Shown: piece after piece, positions 11,208-23,600 of the stretch
Layout: every line of letters starts with the position of its first letter
Position numbering within the stretch: position 1 is the first letter of the stretch
Assembly: GCF_046523945.1 (NCBI RefSeq)
Contig: NZ_CP171363.1
Location: 1-64,000, forward strand
Reading direction: 5' to 3'
Length of the DNA: 64,000 nucleotides
From: Faucicola mancuniensis
Lineage (GTDB): Bacteria; Pseudomonadota; Gammaproteobacteria; Pseudomonadales; Moraxellaceae
Position numbers and translations under genes: made by a program
The notes under the pieces: model-generated
What the model was told of the DNA's origin: nothing
Databases searched by the model: none
What the model saw: only the letters and a program-made list of their open reading frames with translations

Positions 11208-11634
11208 TCCAATAGGCATATCTGTTCTTTTGAGATCATTATAATATTCTAATGATTGTTTTTCATCATACCAATAATAAGGCACATCAGAAATAATTAA
11301 TCTTAACACTCCTTCATTTTCAGAATTACTTATCATGAAAACCATTTGTTCATATAATCTTTAAAAGCGTACTTATAATTTCTTTATAAATTTCGATATT
11401 CTCTTTAGAAATTAAAATCTTTTCATCCAATTTATAATTTTGTAAAATATTTTCTGCATCAGAAATTGTTAAATATTGTTTATATAATTTGTAATATATA
11501 TCATAAAAATCTTTATTTTTATATTCAAGTTTTTCCAAAATATACTCAAAAAATGAGTTAATTTTATTTCTTTCACCTAATCTAATCGTCAACATAGGAC
11601 CGCGTAACCCAACAGTTAAAATATTATTAGTCAT
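11208..11634 (-). pseudogene. Probable immunity gene of orphan module 3 (one frameshift)
   Basis: The ATG at 11634 (RBS AGGAGA) lies 13 bp after the stop of the module 3 nuclease at 11647. The first frame gives about 94 aa (MTNNILTVGLRGPMLTIRLG, then a Lys/Tyr-rich helical stretch); a one-base shift near 11355 continues into RLYEQMVFMISNSENEGVLR and ends in YYNDLKRTDMPIG at 11208. The total is about 140 aa, normal for a cytoplasmic immunity protein. I do not recognise the family; the opening has a faint resemblance to Imm70-type proteins, which I do not trust. Function is inferred from position behind a nuclease toxin. Confidence 0.55.
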
Positions 11635-11646
11635 AAATCAACTCTC

Positions 11647-12840
11647 CTATTCAATAAACTTAATTTTGTCTTTAGATATAATTCCGTTAGACTTTTCTTC
11701 AATTTGTTGCCTAATATAAAGCAAAATCAGCATCTGAGTAACTCTGACCCTTAAATCAATTCTGACTTTTTGAATCATTCCCTCTGGTAAGTGATTTACC
11801 CTTTCAATAGCTTGCTCAGCAATATTGCTAATTAAACCACTACGGTTGTTATGAATATCATAGTTTTTAACTTCAATACTACAAGTTGTTCCAATACACC
11901 AATCTGGTCTAACCGAGTCAGTTGTTCCATACGGAACTTCCTTACCGTCTTTATAACTGACTTGCTCACGAGCCCTTCTGGCAATAATCTCCCAACATCG
12001 CGTTCTGACTGCTGGGTAGGTCGTCCTTCACCTGTTTCCTCTATCACTTTACTCTTTCAGGTATTTTGTGGTCGCTACTAACATAAGTATTTGTTTGTGG
12101 ATCTTTAGCTACAAGCCTATTATTACCCTGAGTATATGAAACGTCTGGAGCATTAGCATTTACTATTTCAGCTTTACCATCCTTGATAGCAACTTCTATA
12201 ATCTTCCCATCCTGAGTTATGGTTGATGCAGTTTATAATCGGTTGTTTATTTAAGTCCAAACCAATCTGATAATCCGAATAAGTTACTTGATGTCCATCA
12301 ATAATCTCTACTGTTGGATTATCTCCATGAGCAGTGAAACAATTTTTATTATGAACCCAGACCCCATCAAGACCGCCAATTCCTTTAACAAAGAAAGTAT
12401 GGTCAGTATTAACCTCCAAGTTATAACTGTTTAATGGCGTTTTAACAGTATACATTTCTGAAATAACTTGCCACTCACCATTTGAGCCAAGCACTTTTAT
12501 AACCTTCTTCAAATCACCTGCATTAATCCAATAAGCATTTTTAATATCACCATGATATTCTTTGCCAATAGATGGTTTTGCAGGATTGATATCATTTCCA
12601 TAACTGAAAAGTAAGATGTAAGCTATCTGATACAATCTGCTGACTATGTCCATGACTAATGTGATAGTAACGTAAGTCGTATCAGGGTCAATACTGTTCA
12701 TGGTATGAAGAACTTTTGATATCCCATGAGTCCAGTTTTTTCATTTTTTGACCAAACCATATCACCAATTTGAATTTCATTAATCGACTTATAGCCGTTA
12801 ATGGTACGGACTTCCATATCACCACGGAAGGAGCAGTTCA
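11647..12840 (-). pseudogene. Orphan toxin module 3: HINT pretoxin plus PD-(D/E)XK-like nuclease, frameshifted
   Basis: The minus strand encodes a HINT/intein-like pretoxin domain (NCSFRGDMEVRTING near 12838 to GGLDGVWVHNKNC near 12345), which is nearly identical to the one at 40910-41420. It is followed by a different toxin ending at 11647. The toxin contains RTRCWEIIARRAREQVSYKD, GTTDSVRPDWCIGTTC and SIEVKNYDI. The D...EVK arrangement fits a PD-(D/E)XK nuclease fold, as in several CdiA C-terminal DNases. Frame breaks occur near 12720, 12660, 12610, 12500, 12220, 12060 and 11990 (positions approximate). Upstream residues SVEETGSTLAKRG belong to the pretoxin region. With no own signal peptide this is a displaced cassette; its probable immunity gene follows at 11634. 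Confidence 0.75.
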
Positions 12841-13022
12841 CCTCTTTTTGCTAATGTAGAACCAGTTTCTTCAACCGAGTTAAGCTTTCTAGCAAAGGTT
12901 AACGCTCGTGAAAGATAATGTGGTCAAGTTTGCCAGTATTCTAAACTTAATTACTTACTTAAAATAAAGGATACATACAAATTCTCTCCAGTTAATCTAT
13001 TTAAATATATATTGTACTGTCC

Positions 13023-13249
13023 CTATACTCTCTGAAAATTATAACCTTCATAATACCAATTATCATAAGTAGCAATGAATTGACCATCTTGAAATTTTTC
13101 GTATACATCACCACCTAATATTAGAACTTTTTCATGAATACACAAAACAAAAAAATCTTGAATTAGCTCCAAGGGTACATGAACTCATTTATACCCTTAC
13201 TTTCTAAGCTATAACCAGCTTTATAAAAATCTAATATTTTTTTATTCAT
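13023..13249 (-). pseudogene. Imm40-like immunity gene of orphan module 2 (one frameshift)
   Basis: The start at 13249 gives MNKKILDFYKAGYSLESKG. A one-base shift near 13173 continues into PLELIQDFFVLCIHEKVLIL, GGDVYEKFQDGQFIATYDNW and ends at 13023. The LGGDVY followed by a YDNW segment resembles the short Imm40 family of polymorphic-toxin immunity proteins (about 80-100 aa). It follows directly behind the toxin that ends at 13268. The family call is from memory of the motif. Confidence 0.55.
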
Positions 13250-13267
13250 TTTGCAGTTCTCTCAATT

Positions 13268-14192
13268 TTATTTTGGAACAAATAATCGATGATTAATATT
13301 CCCATTTGGCTCTCTGATATATTCAAAAACGCCTTTTTTACCTCTATAGCTTCCAGGTATTTCTAATTTATCTCTTACGATTCCATCTTTTCCAGTTACT
13401 TTTGATACAGTTCCATACTTGGCAAAACCATCTACCGACTGTGGGAATGAGGATAGTCCCCTGAAGAAGCTTGTATTTTTACTTTTTGTGTGTATTTAGC
13501 TCCATCAAAAAAGTTTTCTGCTTTAATAATGTTTTTTGTTGCTTCTGCTACTCTTTCAGCCTTATATACAGATGCACCAGCAGGTAAAAGGCACTATTGT
13601 AGCAAGACCATCATATATTAAACCCACACCGTCAATTGTTGCTGAACCATAATTTCCTTCTGAAATATTATATCCGAACGATGTCTCTTATCCCAACATT
13701 TGCAATGTCCCATACAAGTCTTCAATAGCATTATCCTCAACCGCCACTTTTGCCATTTCCCCAGCATTCACCGCACTAGCCACATCGCCAGTCGTAGCCC
13801 CTACCCCAATCCCTGCAAGGCTTACAATACTACTCACCGTCTGCTTCTGCTCAGCCAAAAGCTCGCTTGGCTTATCCATTCTAACAGATACTGACACTGC
13901 CTCAGCACTCGCCTCAGCCCCCATTGCCGACAATGCCCCTGTGGTAACATCATTCCCCGACGCCGCACTCACTGCTGCCGCTTAAAACACCATGAGCGAG
14001 AATATGAGGAGCTGACCCTCGCCATTTCTATCACCGCCATCAAGACCATTTAGGGCATCATTTTTTTAAAATACTGCCCAATCTTATAAGCGACTTGTGG
14101 GCTTACTGCTCTTACTGTGTCGCCTAGTATACCATTTGAGTTGGGAGCGTACAAGACGGAGGTGATGCCGTCAAAGAGTGTTAGGTTTGTTC
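13268..14192 (-). pseudogene. Orphan toxin module 2: VENN-like pretoxin segment plus toxin ending GVFEYI..NHR
   Basis: The minus strand from about 14192 reads LTLFDGITSVLYAPNSNGIL, then the hemagglutinin pretoxin region (SAPHILAHGVL, SAASGNDVTTGALSAMGAEA) up to VAVEDN, a variant of the VENN motif that separates the FHA body from exchangeable toxins in CdiA/MafB proteins. After it comes GYNISEGNYGSATIDGVG, a hydrophobic PAGASVYKAERVAEATKN segment, and a C-terminal domain with SVDGFAKYGTVSKVTGKDG, LEIPGSYRGKKGVFEYI and NINHRLFVPK, stop at 13268. I do not recognise the enzymatic family. Frame breaks lie near 14060, 13980, 13600 and 13440. There is no signal sequence; this is a displaced module. 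Confidence 0.7.
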
Positions 14193-14239
14193 AATTTTTT
14201 TAGTATTCTTCAGAATTAGTTTAAATTTTCAAAAATACT

Positions 14240-14680
14240 TTAAATATGCATCCTTGCACTATATAATACATGAAAAACCAAACAAACCATAATTATTCCA
14301 TACCAAATCAGAGAAAATTTAATATAAAATTTTCTATTGATTATGTAATGCCTTAGCAATAAAAATTGCTGGCATAAACCAAAGCATAATAAATGATACT
14401 CCATAAAAAGCATCTTGCATATTTCTAAATCTAGTTGCGTAAACAATAAAGAATCATGATCGTCAAAAAATCAAATAAAAGAAACAAAAACAAAGAAATA
14501 CTGGGAAATATGCCTACACATGAGTATGTAAATAAATTTTCTTTGATGAATTTTATCTATTTTTTTAAAAATATCAGAAATCAATTTTAGGTACACAAAA
14601 AATCCAAAATACCGAAACTATCATATAGTAAAAATTATAACGAGCAAGAGTAAAGTGATTACATCTATCATTTTTGACAT
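14240..14680 (-). pseudogene. Membrane immunity-type gene behind fhaB copy 2 (frameshifted)
   Basis: This is a decayed paralogue of the small membrane protein at 30112-30552 and of the truncated one at 30637-30813. It starts MSKMIDVITLLLL (ATG 14680) and ends with the frame at 14446-14240 (KFSLIWYGIIMVCLVFHVLY). The ATG overlaps the 3' end of the toxin reading frame, whose stop is at 14668. Several frame breaks separate the start from the end. The predicted product has about four membrane helices. The immunity role is inferred from position and from the paralogous pairs. Confidence 0.6.
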
Positions 14681-17600
14681 TCCTGCACTTCAGGCATATC
14701 TTTACAACCAGTATTAAACCTATGTTGAGGGTTTAAGAATTCACCACCAACTTGATGATCTACATACCATTGAGTAACAGGTAACCATGAATTGTAATAT
14801 TTTTTCATGAATTGTTTGCAATGCTGGGTCATATTGTTCATTATACAATCTTTTGTAACTCCAACTATTTGTTTTCATTCTGATAATTTTGTAAATATAC
14901 TGAAATTCTGGTTTTCCCTTTTTCATAATAGCATCACCAGCCTCGGAAATCCAACCAGAAAACCAGTGTTATCAGCTATCTTTAACTGACCTCTCGAATG
15001 TTTTTCTGCCACTCTAAACCAAGGTTGTCCTGTATAACCATACATTGCTCCATAATAGTTTGTTAAATCATCAAGCGTTTTGATTGCACATAACCAAAAT
15101 AATTAGCAATCTTTAATGCATTTTTTGTAGAATCATTTATATCACTGGATTTTGGCATAATGATTGCGTTTTGTTCCAATATATTCCAATGCAGATTTCA
15201 TCTGTTGGTTAAAGGAATAATAACTGGGTAGCTGTACAAGTTTGTTTTAATTTTAAATCTTGTTCTTTGGATATCTTGTCATACTGTAAGTTACAGTTTT
15301 CTAGCCCTCTCTAATACAGAATTTGTTGTTAACTGACATGACTCTAAATAATTCCCTTGCGTCTGCCCCAATTATTAGCAGTACTCGCTGTACTGTCGCC
15401 AATGGTTGCTCCTAGTCCTGCAGAGAGTAAGTAGAGTGATGTCTCTGGTTTCTTTGTTAAATCCTTGTTCTGTGAGATATTCGTCAATTTTTGGGATGGT
15501 GTAGGCGGTTGTGCCTGCAGACAGTCCACCTTGTATTGTTCCTGTCGCCAACAATCCAGTTGCTGTATGCAAAGCCACACGGTAAATACCGCCCTCACCC
15601 CACTTATCGGCTTCTTCAGTATTTCCTGCATGAATAAGTTCAAGTTGTTTTTGTCCTGCATAATCTCCGACCATTTTCGGAGCTTCCTGCCCAAACGCTT
15701 GCGTAATCTGAGTTTGATTGTTAAGTTCAGCATTTAACTGACCTGCATTAAACGTATTTCTTAACGGCTCATTGAGTATGCCTACAGTCTTATTCGTCAC
15801 CTGCGACTGCCCTGCCATCCCTGTCACCGCCCCATACGTGGTACTGGTATCACTATCCCCCACCTTACCATAACCAATACCGCTGATAGACGGCGAAGCT
15901 AACCCTGTTTTGTTGGCATTTAACCCTGCACTGATACCGCCACTTATCGATTGACCGTGATAATGAATGTGGTTTTGTATATCACCGACTTCTAACCCAC
16001 CTTTAAACTGAGTCTGATTCGCTTCAGGGGTGGCAGTGGTAAAATATGCCCCATTAAAAGAGCTTTTACCATCAACCACCATATCAGAAGATTGGTACTG
16101 TAGCCCTGTCTGCTCAGTCACTTGGGCTAAGTCCATGGAGAGATTGGATTTACCGCCATTGATACTCACATTTTGTGGGATGCCTTGCATAGACACGTCG
16201 GCACTAAAGCCTACATTTTTTTGTTTACCGTCATATTTAGCGGTATCTTGACGACTGGTCGCAATAATCCCGCCACCGATGTGACCTGTGGCATAATCAC
16301 CTTTCACCACCGCACCATCAAGCACCAAGTTACCACCGATGTTTTGATAGGTTGTACCACCGACATTGATATGAGAGTTGGCATTGGTGGTGGTTTCGCC
16401 ATTGCCATAACCTTTTGCCATATTGGCATTGGCAGTAATACCTGCTCCATTTTGCGTGCTGGCATACACCCCAATGCCAAAGCCATTAGATTTATTACTG
16501 GTACGGTCATAGCCTGTACTGGATGCGGCTTGGTAAATCACATCACCTTCAACGTTATTATACAAGTCTCCCACTAAGTTGATGTCACTGCCTGTCACAG
16601 TAAAGTCACTGTCTTTACCTTTGCCTGCAATGTTTAACACTAAGTTATTGGCATCAATGCTTGATGCCTCATTTTTACCTGATAGGCTATCTTGCACGCT
16701 TTTGTTGGATTGACTGCCAAGTGTGGCTTGAATGCGAGTATTGCCTACCCCAGCTAATCCTTCTTTGCTTAACTCACTTTTTTGTAAGCTATCAACAGCA
16801 CCTTGTACGCCTTTATCTAAGGTACGCAGCTTACTAAAGCCTGCAATACCCGCCATGACTTTCATTTTCTCACTGTTGGTGGTTTCACCCGCTTTCAGTA
16901 GACTATTAATGCTTTGAGCCTGATCGATTAAGCTATTAGACACACTCACGGTTAATCCGCTGGTTTTTTGGCTTTGGATATTGTGTGTTTGCGTTGTGGC
17001 AGTAGTATTACTCACGTTTGCCGATTTGGCATTAATCACCACCGTGCCATAATTGAGATCATGCACATTGTTCGTGGTTTGGTTTTTGGCATAGACTTTA
17101 CTGCCAGTTTGCTGATAATGCTCACCTGCCGTGATAATGGTGTTACCATTTTTAGTTCCGACAATGCTACCAGTATGTGACACACTGTCCGTGCTGTTTT
17201 GATTTTGGGTTCTTTGTGTGCCAATGGTGAAGCTGGCACCCCCATTGCCAAATAGCCCAGATTTTTTCTCGCCATGACTGCTACTTTGATGTTCAGTGTT
17301 AGTCGCTGCATCAATGGTGACGTTTTTTCCACCCTTGATATAGGTGCCTTGCTGACTGATTGCATCGGTTGCCGTTAAATGCACGTTGTTTTTGGCATCA
17401 ATGATGACACGGTTACCATTAATACTGCCTTTGATGGCTAAATCATTGTTATAACTGTAGTTGTCTTGGTTGGTTTTCTTACTTAACCAGTTTCTTTGGG
17501 TGGAGCGACTAGCAGTTTCTACGTTATTGGTTTCTCGACCTTCTTTAAAGCTGATATCCCCATTGTCCGCTTTAAGATAGGTTGTCCCATCTTCACTGTG

Positions 17601-20600
17601 AATGGTCGCTGCCGTACCAGTAATGTTGCCGTTTTTTGAGCGGATGATGGTGTCACCTTGGCCTACCACCACACTGCCAACATCTTCAGTATGCCCAGCT
17701 TTGATATAGTTGTTGTTATCATGAATGGCGTTGGTTTGATAACCAGTGTTGACGGCATTAAAGGCGATATTGCCACTGCTAATCAGTTGGGTGCTACCAC
17801 CATGGTTAATCAGCTGACTGGCATTGAAGCTCGTGTTACCTGCCACATCAATGGCTAACGTGGTCAGTGGGTTGCCTTCATTATCCACTTGACCTTTTAA
17901 GCCATCTCCCACGTAGATGCTGGCAATTTGGTCAAGCCCAGTACGCCAAGTATTACTTTTGTTTTTTGAGCTTTCTGTGTGATATGTCGTTGAGGTGTTG
18001 TTTAAATTACCGCCCACACTCATTGACATAGCACTGTTAGCTTTGATGGTACCACCAATGTTGTTGGTGTCTTTTTTACTATTGATTTGGATAAAGTTAC
18101 CTTGAATGACACCGCCAGCATTGTTATTGACATTGTTGGCACTCACACGCAAGGCATGATGTCCCACAATGTTACCTGAATTGCTTAAATCCCCTGTGAG
18201 TTGTAGGTCAGTGTTGTAACCCGCTACTAAACTGCCATCCCCTTTGATGTCACCAACATTGGAGCGTACATAGACTTTAGGGACGAGGGCTTTTTGGGTT
18301 TGTCCATTAGGTAATGTCATGTCTTGTTCAACCAGCCAGACAATATCGGTGGTGAGCTGTGCCACCTGAGAAGCGGTCAGGGCAATACCTGGGCGTAGGT
18401 TTAACGCATTGGCACTGGTAATCCCATTGTCCATCAAGGCTTGGTACATGGCATCGTCACTGCGGTAGTCACCTAAGAAGCGTTTACCAGTGAGCACCAT
18501 GATTTGATCACGAATCATGTGTTGTTCATAGTAGCCATCTCCCAGGCGTTTGTGCATATTGTCCTGATTGAGCCCCAAGCGTTTCATCATGTAGTCGGAT
18601 GATAACCAGTTTTTATAACCGGCAAACGCAGGGTCAGTGACGATTAGATAGCCGTTGGGGTTGTTGGGGTCGATTTTGTAGAGAGCACTGTTGGGTAAGC
18701 TGACAGTACTTTGGGTGCGAATTTCTTGAGCTTTTTGGGTATTGATGCTTTGGTTTAGTTGGTTGATAAGGTCACTTAAGGTGGCGATATCAACTTTTTG
18801 TCCTCCTTGTTGGGCAACCACTAAGTCAGCTAGCTGTTTTTGTTGCTCAGCGGTTAGGTTGACTGGGTTGGTTTTAGTGAAGTCCTGTAAGGCTTTGATG
18901 GCGTCTTGGACCCTAGCAAGGCTTGCACGGTCAACTTGTGTGCCGTTATTGGCTGTTTTGACGACTGTTAGGAGCGTTTGTAAATTGCCAATCGCTTGGT
19001 TGACAGCTGCCACTTGTTTGGTATCAATTTGAGCTTGATTGGCTTGATTTTGATTGGCAACTGTGACCGCGGTGACATACACGCCACTAACTGGATTATT
19101 AATGTTGAGAATTTTTAAATCATAAGGAGTACCTGTTGTTTTAGGATTCAGCGGTTGAGCCATATCTAATGGGGTTGAATTAGTATTTGTACCCCATTTT
19201 CCTTTGTAACACCAATTCCCTATACTCCTCCGACAGGTTTCATAAGGGCTATAATGGGTACCATTAAAATTCTCGTAACTGTATTTGGGAGTGATAGTTG
19301 TGGCTTCAGCATCCACATTGCCTGCTTGACCATTTACTTTAATGGTACCGCCAGCAATAATTTGGCTTTTATTGGTGTTAAATTTACCCAAGTCAAATAC
19401 CATGTTACTACCCGAAACAATTCGACTCGGGTCACTAGTCACGGTGTCTTGCCCACTTAATAGCTCTGTATATTTGTAGCCATAATAATTATCATATAGC
19501 TCACCCGTTTTTAGAATTTTTAATCTATGGCGTCCGTCATTGTTATCTTCAGACGTAATTTCAACTACTTTTTCATTATAAATTGGATTACTACCATCAC
19601 CTGAAATGCTATACTCAACTATCGGATTATTTTCAAGGACCTTTAACGCTGTTTTAAAATCCGCATTGATATTATTGAGTGTTTCAGTGGCAATCTGCAT
19701 CGCACCCAATGACTCAATGGTTGCCCCACGGTTGGTCACGGTGGTGGCTTTGCCAGTGGCATGATTCTCGCTGTCTAAATCACCCCCAATGTGCAACTCA
19801 CCATTACTTAAAATCTGAGCTTGACCATTAAAATCACTGTTAAATTTACCACGACGTGCCGTATTTGGGTTATTGTTTAAGGTTTTTACCCCAATGTCCA
19901 AGCGTTCACGAGCGCAATTACTGGGGCAGAATTAAGCGTATTGCCTGGGGTGTTATTAAGCGTATCGGCTTTAATCGCTAAATGCGTGCCATAGATACGA
20001 CCCTCACTTAAATTATTCACCGCATTGCCAGCAGTAATCAAGGTGTCATTACCATTAATTAACCCATGATTGTTGATATCACCAGTGGCGTTTAATAACG
20101 TGGAGGCATTACTGACTAATTCACCGGTTTGGGTGTTGTTAATGTCTTTGGCATTGACCGTCAGTTGTTTGTCAGCAGATAACGTACCGTCATTATTTAC
20201 ATTGCCTTGAGTGGTGATGGTTAATTCATTGGCGAGTAATTTATCACCTTTGGCATTGGTATAGTCAACCATTTGGTTAAGTGTCAGGCGATTGCCGCTG
20301 ATTTCGCCGCCGTTGCTGATAGAACTAGCACTCAAGCTCGTCTCATTAGCTCGAATCACACCGCCAGCATTGGTAATGTTGCCCGTACTGCCTTGAGTGG
20401 TAATGGTTTTGGCTTCAATATGTCCGTTAGTGTTAGTTAGGCTTTGTCCCATCGCAACCTGGATGCCTTGATTGGCTAATAGTTGCCCTTGGATGTTATT
20501 CAAGGTTTGGGCATGAATCACTAAGTCATTACCTGCCACAATACCTTGATTGAGACTAACTTTGGTTAAATCTTGTTTGGTGTTTTGGTTATCAATACTA

Positions 20601-23600
20601 TTGACGTTTAAAGTCATATTCTTAGTGGCACTGATAAGGCTACCGACTCCCGTGTTGGCTAAACCATTGGCGGTAATCGTGGTACTATCGCCCCACAGTT
20701 TACCGCTTTGGTTGTTGAGTGTGGCACTGGTGCCTGTGATGATTAACTGCTGATTACTGCCTATCACTCCTTGTTGATTGTTAATCTCATTGCCTGTGCT
20801 GGTGAGCGATAAGGCATCAGTAGCATTGATTAGACCTGATTGGTTGGAGATATCGCTTGCTTGCAATACGGCTTTGCCGTTGGCTAAAATCCCCCGACCT
20901 TCGCCTTGGGTGTTTTGGTTATCTAGCAAACCAGTCGTGGTTAAGGTTAGTTGACCATCTTTATCCGCTTGTTGGATACTGCCACCTTGGTTATTTAGGC
21001 TTTGAGCAGCTATAGTCACATTATTACCAATGACTTGACCAGCATGGTTGTCCATGACGCCTTGCGTGCTTGAGTTGATATTGGTTTGCGTGCTGATCAC
21101 ACCTTGGTTAGTTAAGGTTTGTTGGGTTAAGTTGATATCTTTGCCCGCTTGAATATTACCGCTCGCTTGGTTAGTCAGTTTTTGGCTGCTTGCGGTAATG
21201 GCATCTTGGCTGCTGATGGTAGCATTATTGTTTAAGGTGTCACCGCCGATGTTTAATGCTTGATTGCTATAAATTAAACCAGCATTGGTATTATTGAGGG
21301 TGTCTGCGTGGATATCAGCGGTGGTATTGGCTAATAGCTGAGCTTTCGTATCATTATTTAAGGTTCGTGCATTGACGTACAATGCTTGAGCACTTTGGAG
21401 TACAGCTTTTTCACCGCTGTTGGCTAGAATGCCAGCGTTTACGGTTAAATCACCTGTGCTGGCAATGACCTGACCTTGGTTATTATTTAAACTGCCTGCG
21501 GTGACGGAAAGTTGATCGGCTTGTATACCCCCAATATCATTGTTAAGCGTACCAGACACCGTGGCAGTTAGTTTGCCATTGGATAGCAGTTTGCCCGTTT
21601 GGCTATTATCAAGATTTTGGGCAATTAGCGTCGCTGTGCCAGTCCCGGCATGAATGACTTCGCCACCTTGGTTCTGGATATCGCCCGTTGCCATTAAGCT
21701 AAGATTGGTGGCATTGCCGCCTAAGTGACCTTGCTGATTGTCAATGGTACCCGTGGTTAATACAAAGTCTTGAGTGCCTGTTTGCTCAAGGGTGCCTCGT
21801 TGGTTGGACAGTGATTGCACTTTAAGTTGGTAACTATCGGCTTGCGTTATAGCGGCATTGTGGTTAAGGGCGTTGGCGGTGAAACTGGCTTGTTGGCTAA
21901 CTTTGTTTTGTGATTGACTTAAATCGATATTACCCAAGGTGTTTAATGACAGATTAACCACTTGATTACGACTGCCGTGGTAGTCGAGTGCTGAACCCGT
22001 GACTGTCATACCCCCACTGGCAACATTGTTACCTTGGTTATGCTGTACACCAGTACTGGTGATGGTCAAGTGTTGTGGGGTGGTTGATAAGCTATTATCA
22101 GGGCTTAATCCTGCCACCAATCGACTACTTTGGGCTTGATTAAGTTCACCGGTTTGAATTGCTAAACGACCTTGGGCGGCAATCGTTGCTGTGTTGCTCA
22201 AATTAGTTTGGTTGTTGATATGCGTATTGGCTAAACTTGAAATGCTGCCACGATTGTTCAAGATTTGACTGTTAAGGTTTAAGTCCCCACGACTGGTTAG
22301 CTGAGCTGAGTTGGTGACCGCTTGAGCCGTTAGGACCAAGCTGCCATTATCACTGTAAATAACCCCGTTACCGGTATTGTTTAAATCACCCTTGAGGTTA
22401 AGTTGATTGGCTTTTACGGTTCCTGTGGTATTGCTAGCAACCACTTGACCGTCGGTATTGATTAGGGTATGTGCACTAACGGTTAAGCCATCCCCTTGAA
22501 TTTGTCCTTGGCTATTATCAATATCGCCAGCAATCTGCCAGGTTTGATCGGCTAGGCTTAAGATATTGCCCTTGTCGCTGTTATTTACATTATTTGCGGT
22601 TAAACTTAACTGACCATTACCTGCATGTTCAATACGACCCGCTTTATTTTTTAACGTTGGGGTATTGATTATGAAGTTTTGGCTATTGGTGGCAATCTGA
22701 CCTTGTTGGTTGCTAATACCGCCAGCGAAATTAAAGGTTAAGTCAGCAGTACCACTTTGTCTAATTGAGCCGCGTTGGTTATTTAGCTGGTTGCCTGTTA
22801 GTTGCAGGGTTTGACCACTTAGTGTACCGTCTTGGTTATTTAGCGTGCCTTTAGCAACCAGCGTCAACTGATGGATGGCGGTAAGGCTTGCCCCTTTCGT
22901 TGATAAATCCCCTTGGCTTGCCATCTCAATATCCGCGCTTGGGTTTTGTCGCCATTTAAGTCAGTTGGATTGCCTTGTAAGCTAGCTTTGCCGGTCGCAA
23001 TATGGGTACCACTACTGGTGAGTATACCCACTGCATTCATGGTTAGGTTGGCTGGGGTGGTGCTTAAATTGCCTTGGGTGTCAATGCCTGCGGCTAATAT
23101 GCCGGTGTTGTTGACGGTTTGGGCGTGAATATTGGTGTTGCCTTGAGCGGCGATTAAACCCGTAGCCGTGTTGGTCAGACTGCCCATGGTAAGCGTATTA
23201 CCTGTGGTGCCATACAGTTGCCCACTGTTGGTAAGTGTCTGGCTGGTGGTGCTGAGTTTACCACCTGCTACCACACTGCCTTTGTCATTTTTGATATCGG
23301 TCGCATGTAAGCTCGCATCACCTTGAGCCATGATATGACCATTTTGGTTGGTCAGGTTGCCTTGGCTATCAAGGTTTAAATTGCCCTCCGCTTGAATCGT
23401 GCCTTGGCTGTTGTAAACTTGGGTAGCCGTGATGGTGGCTTGTTTGCCTTGAATACTGCCTTGTTGATTGTTTAATTCACTTGTGCTAAGGCTAATATCG
23501 CCTAGGGTGGCTAAGACACCTTGTTGGTTGTTAATTTGCGGGGCGGTGAGGCTAATCCCTTGTTTGGCAACAATTTGCCCTTGTTGGTTGTTAAAACGGG

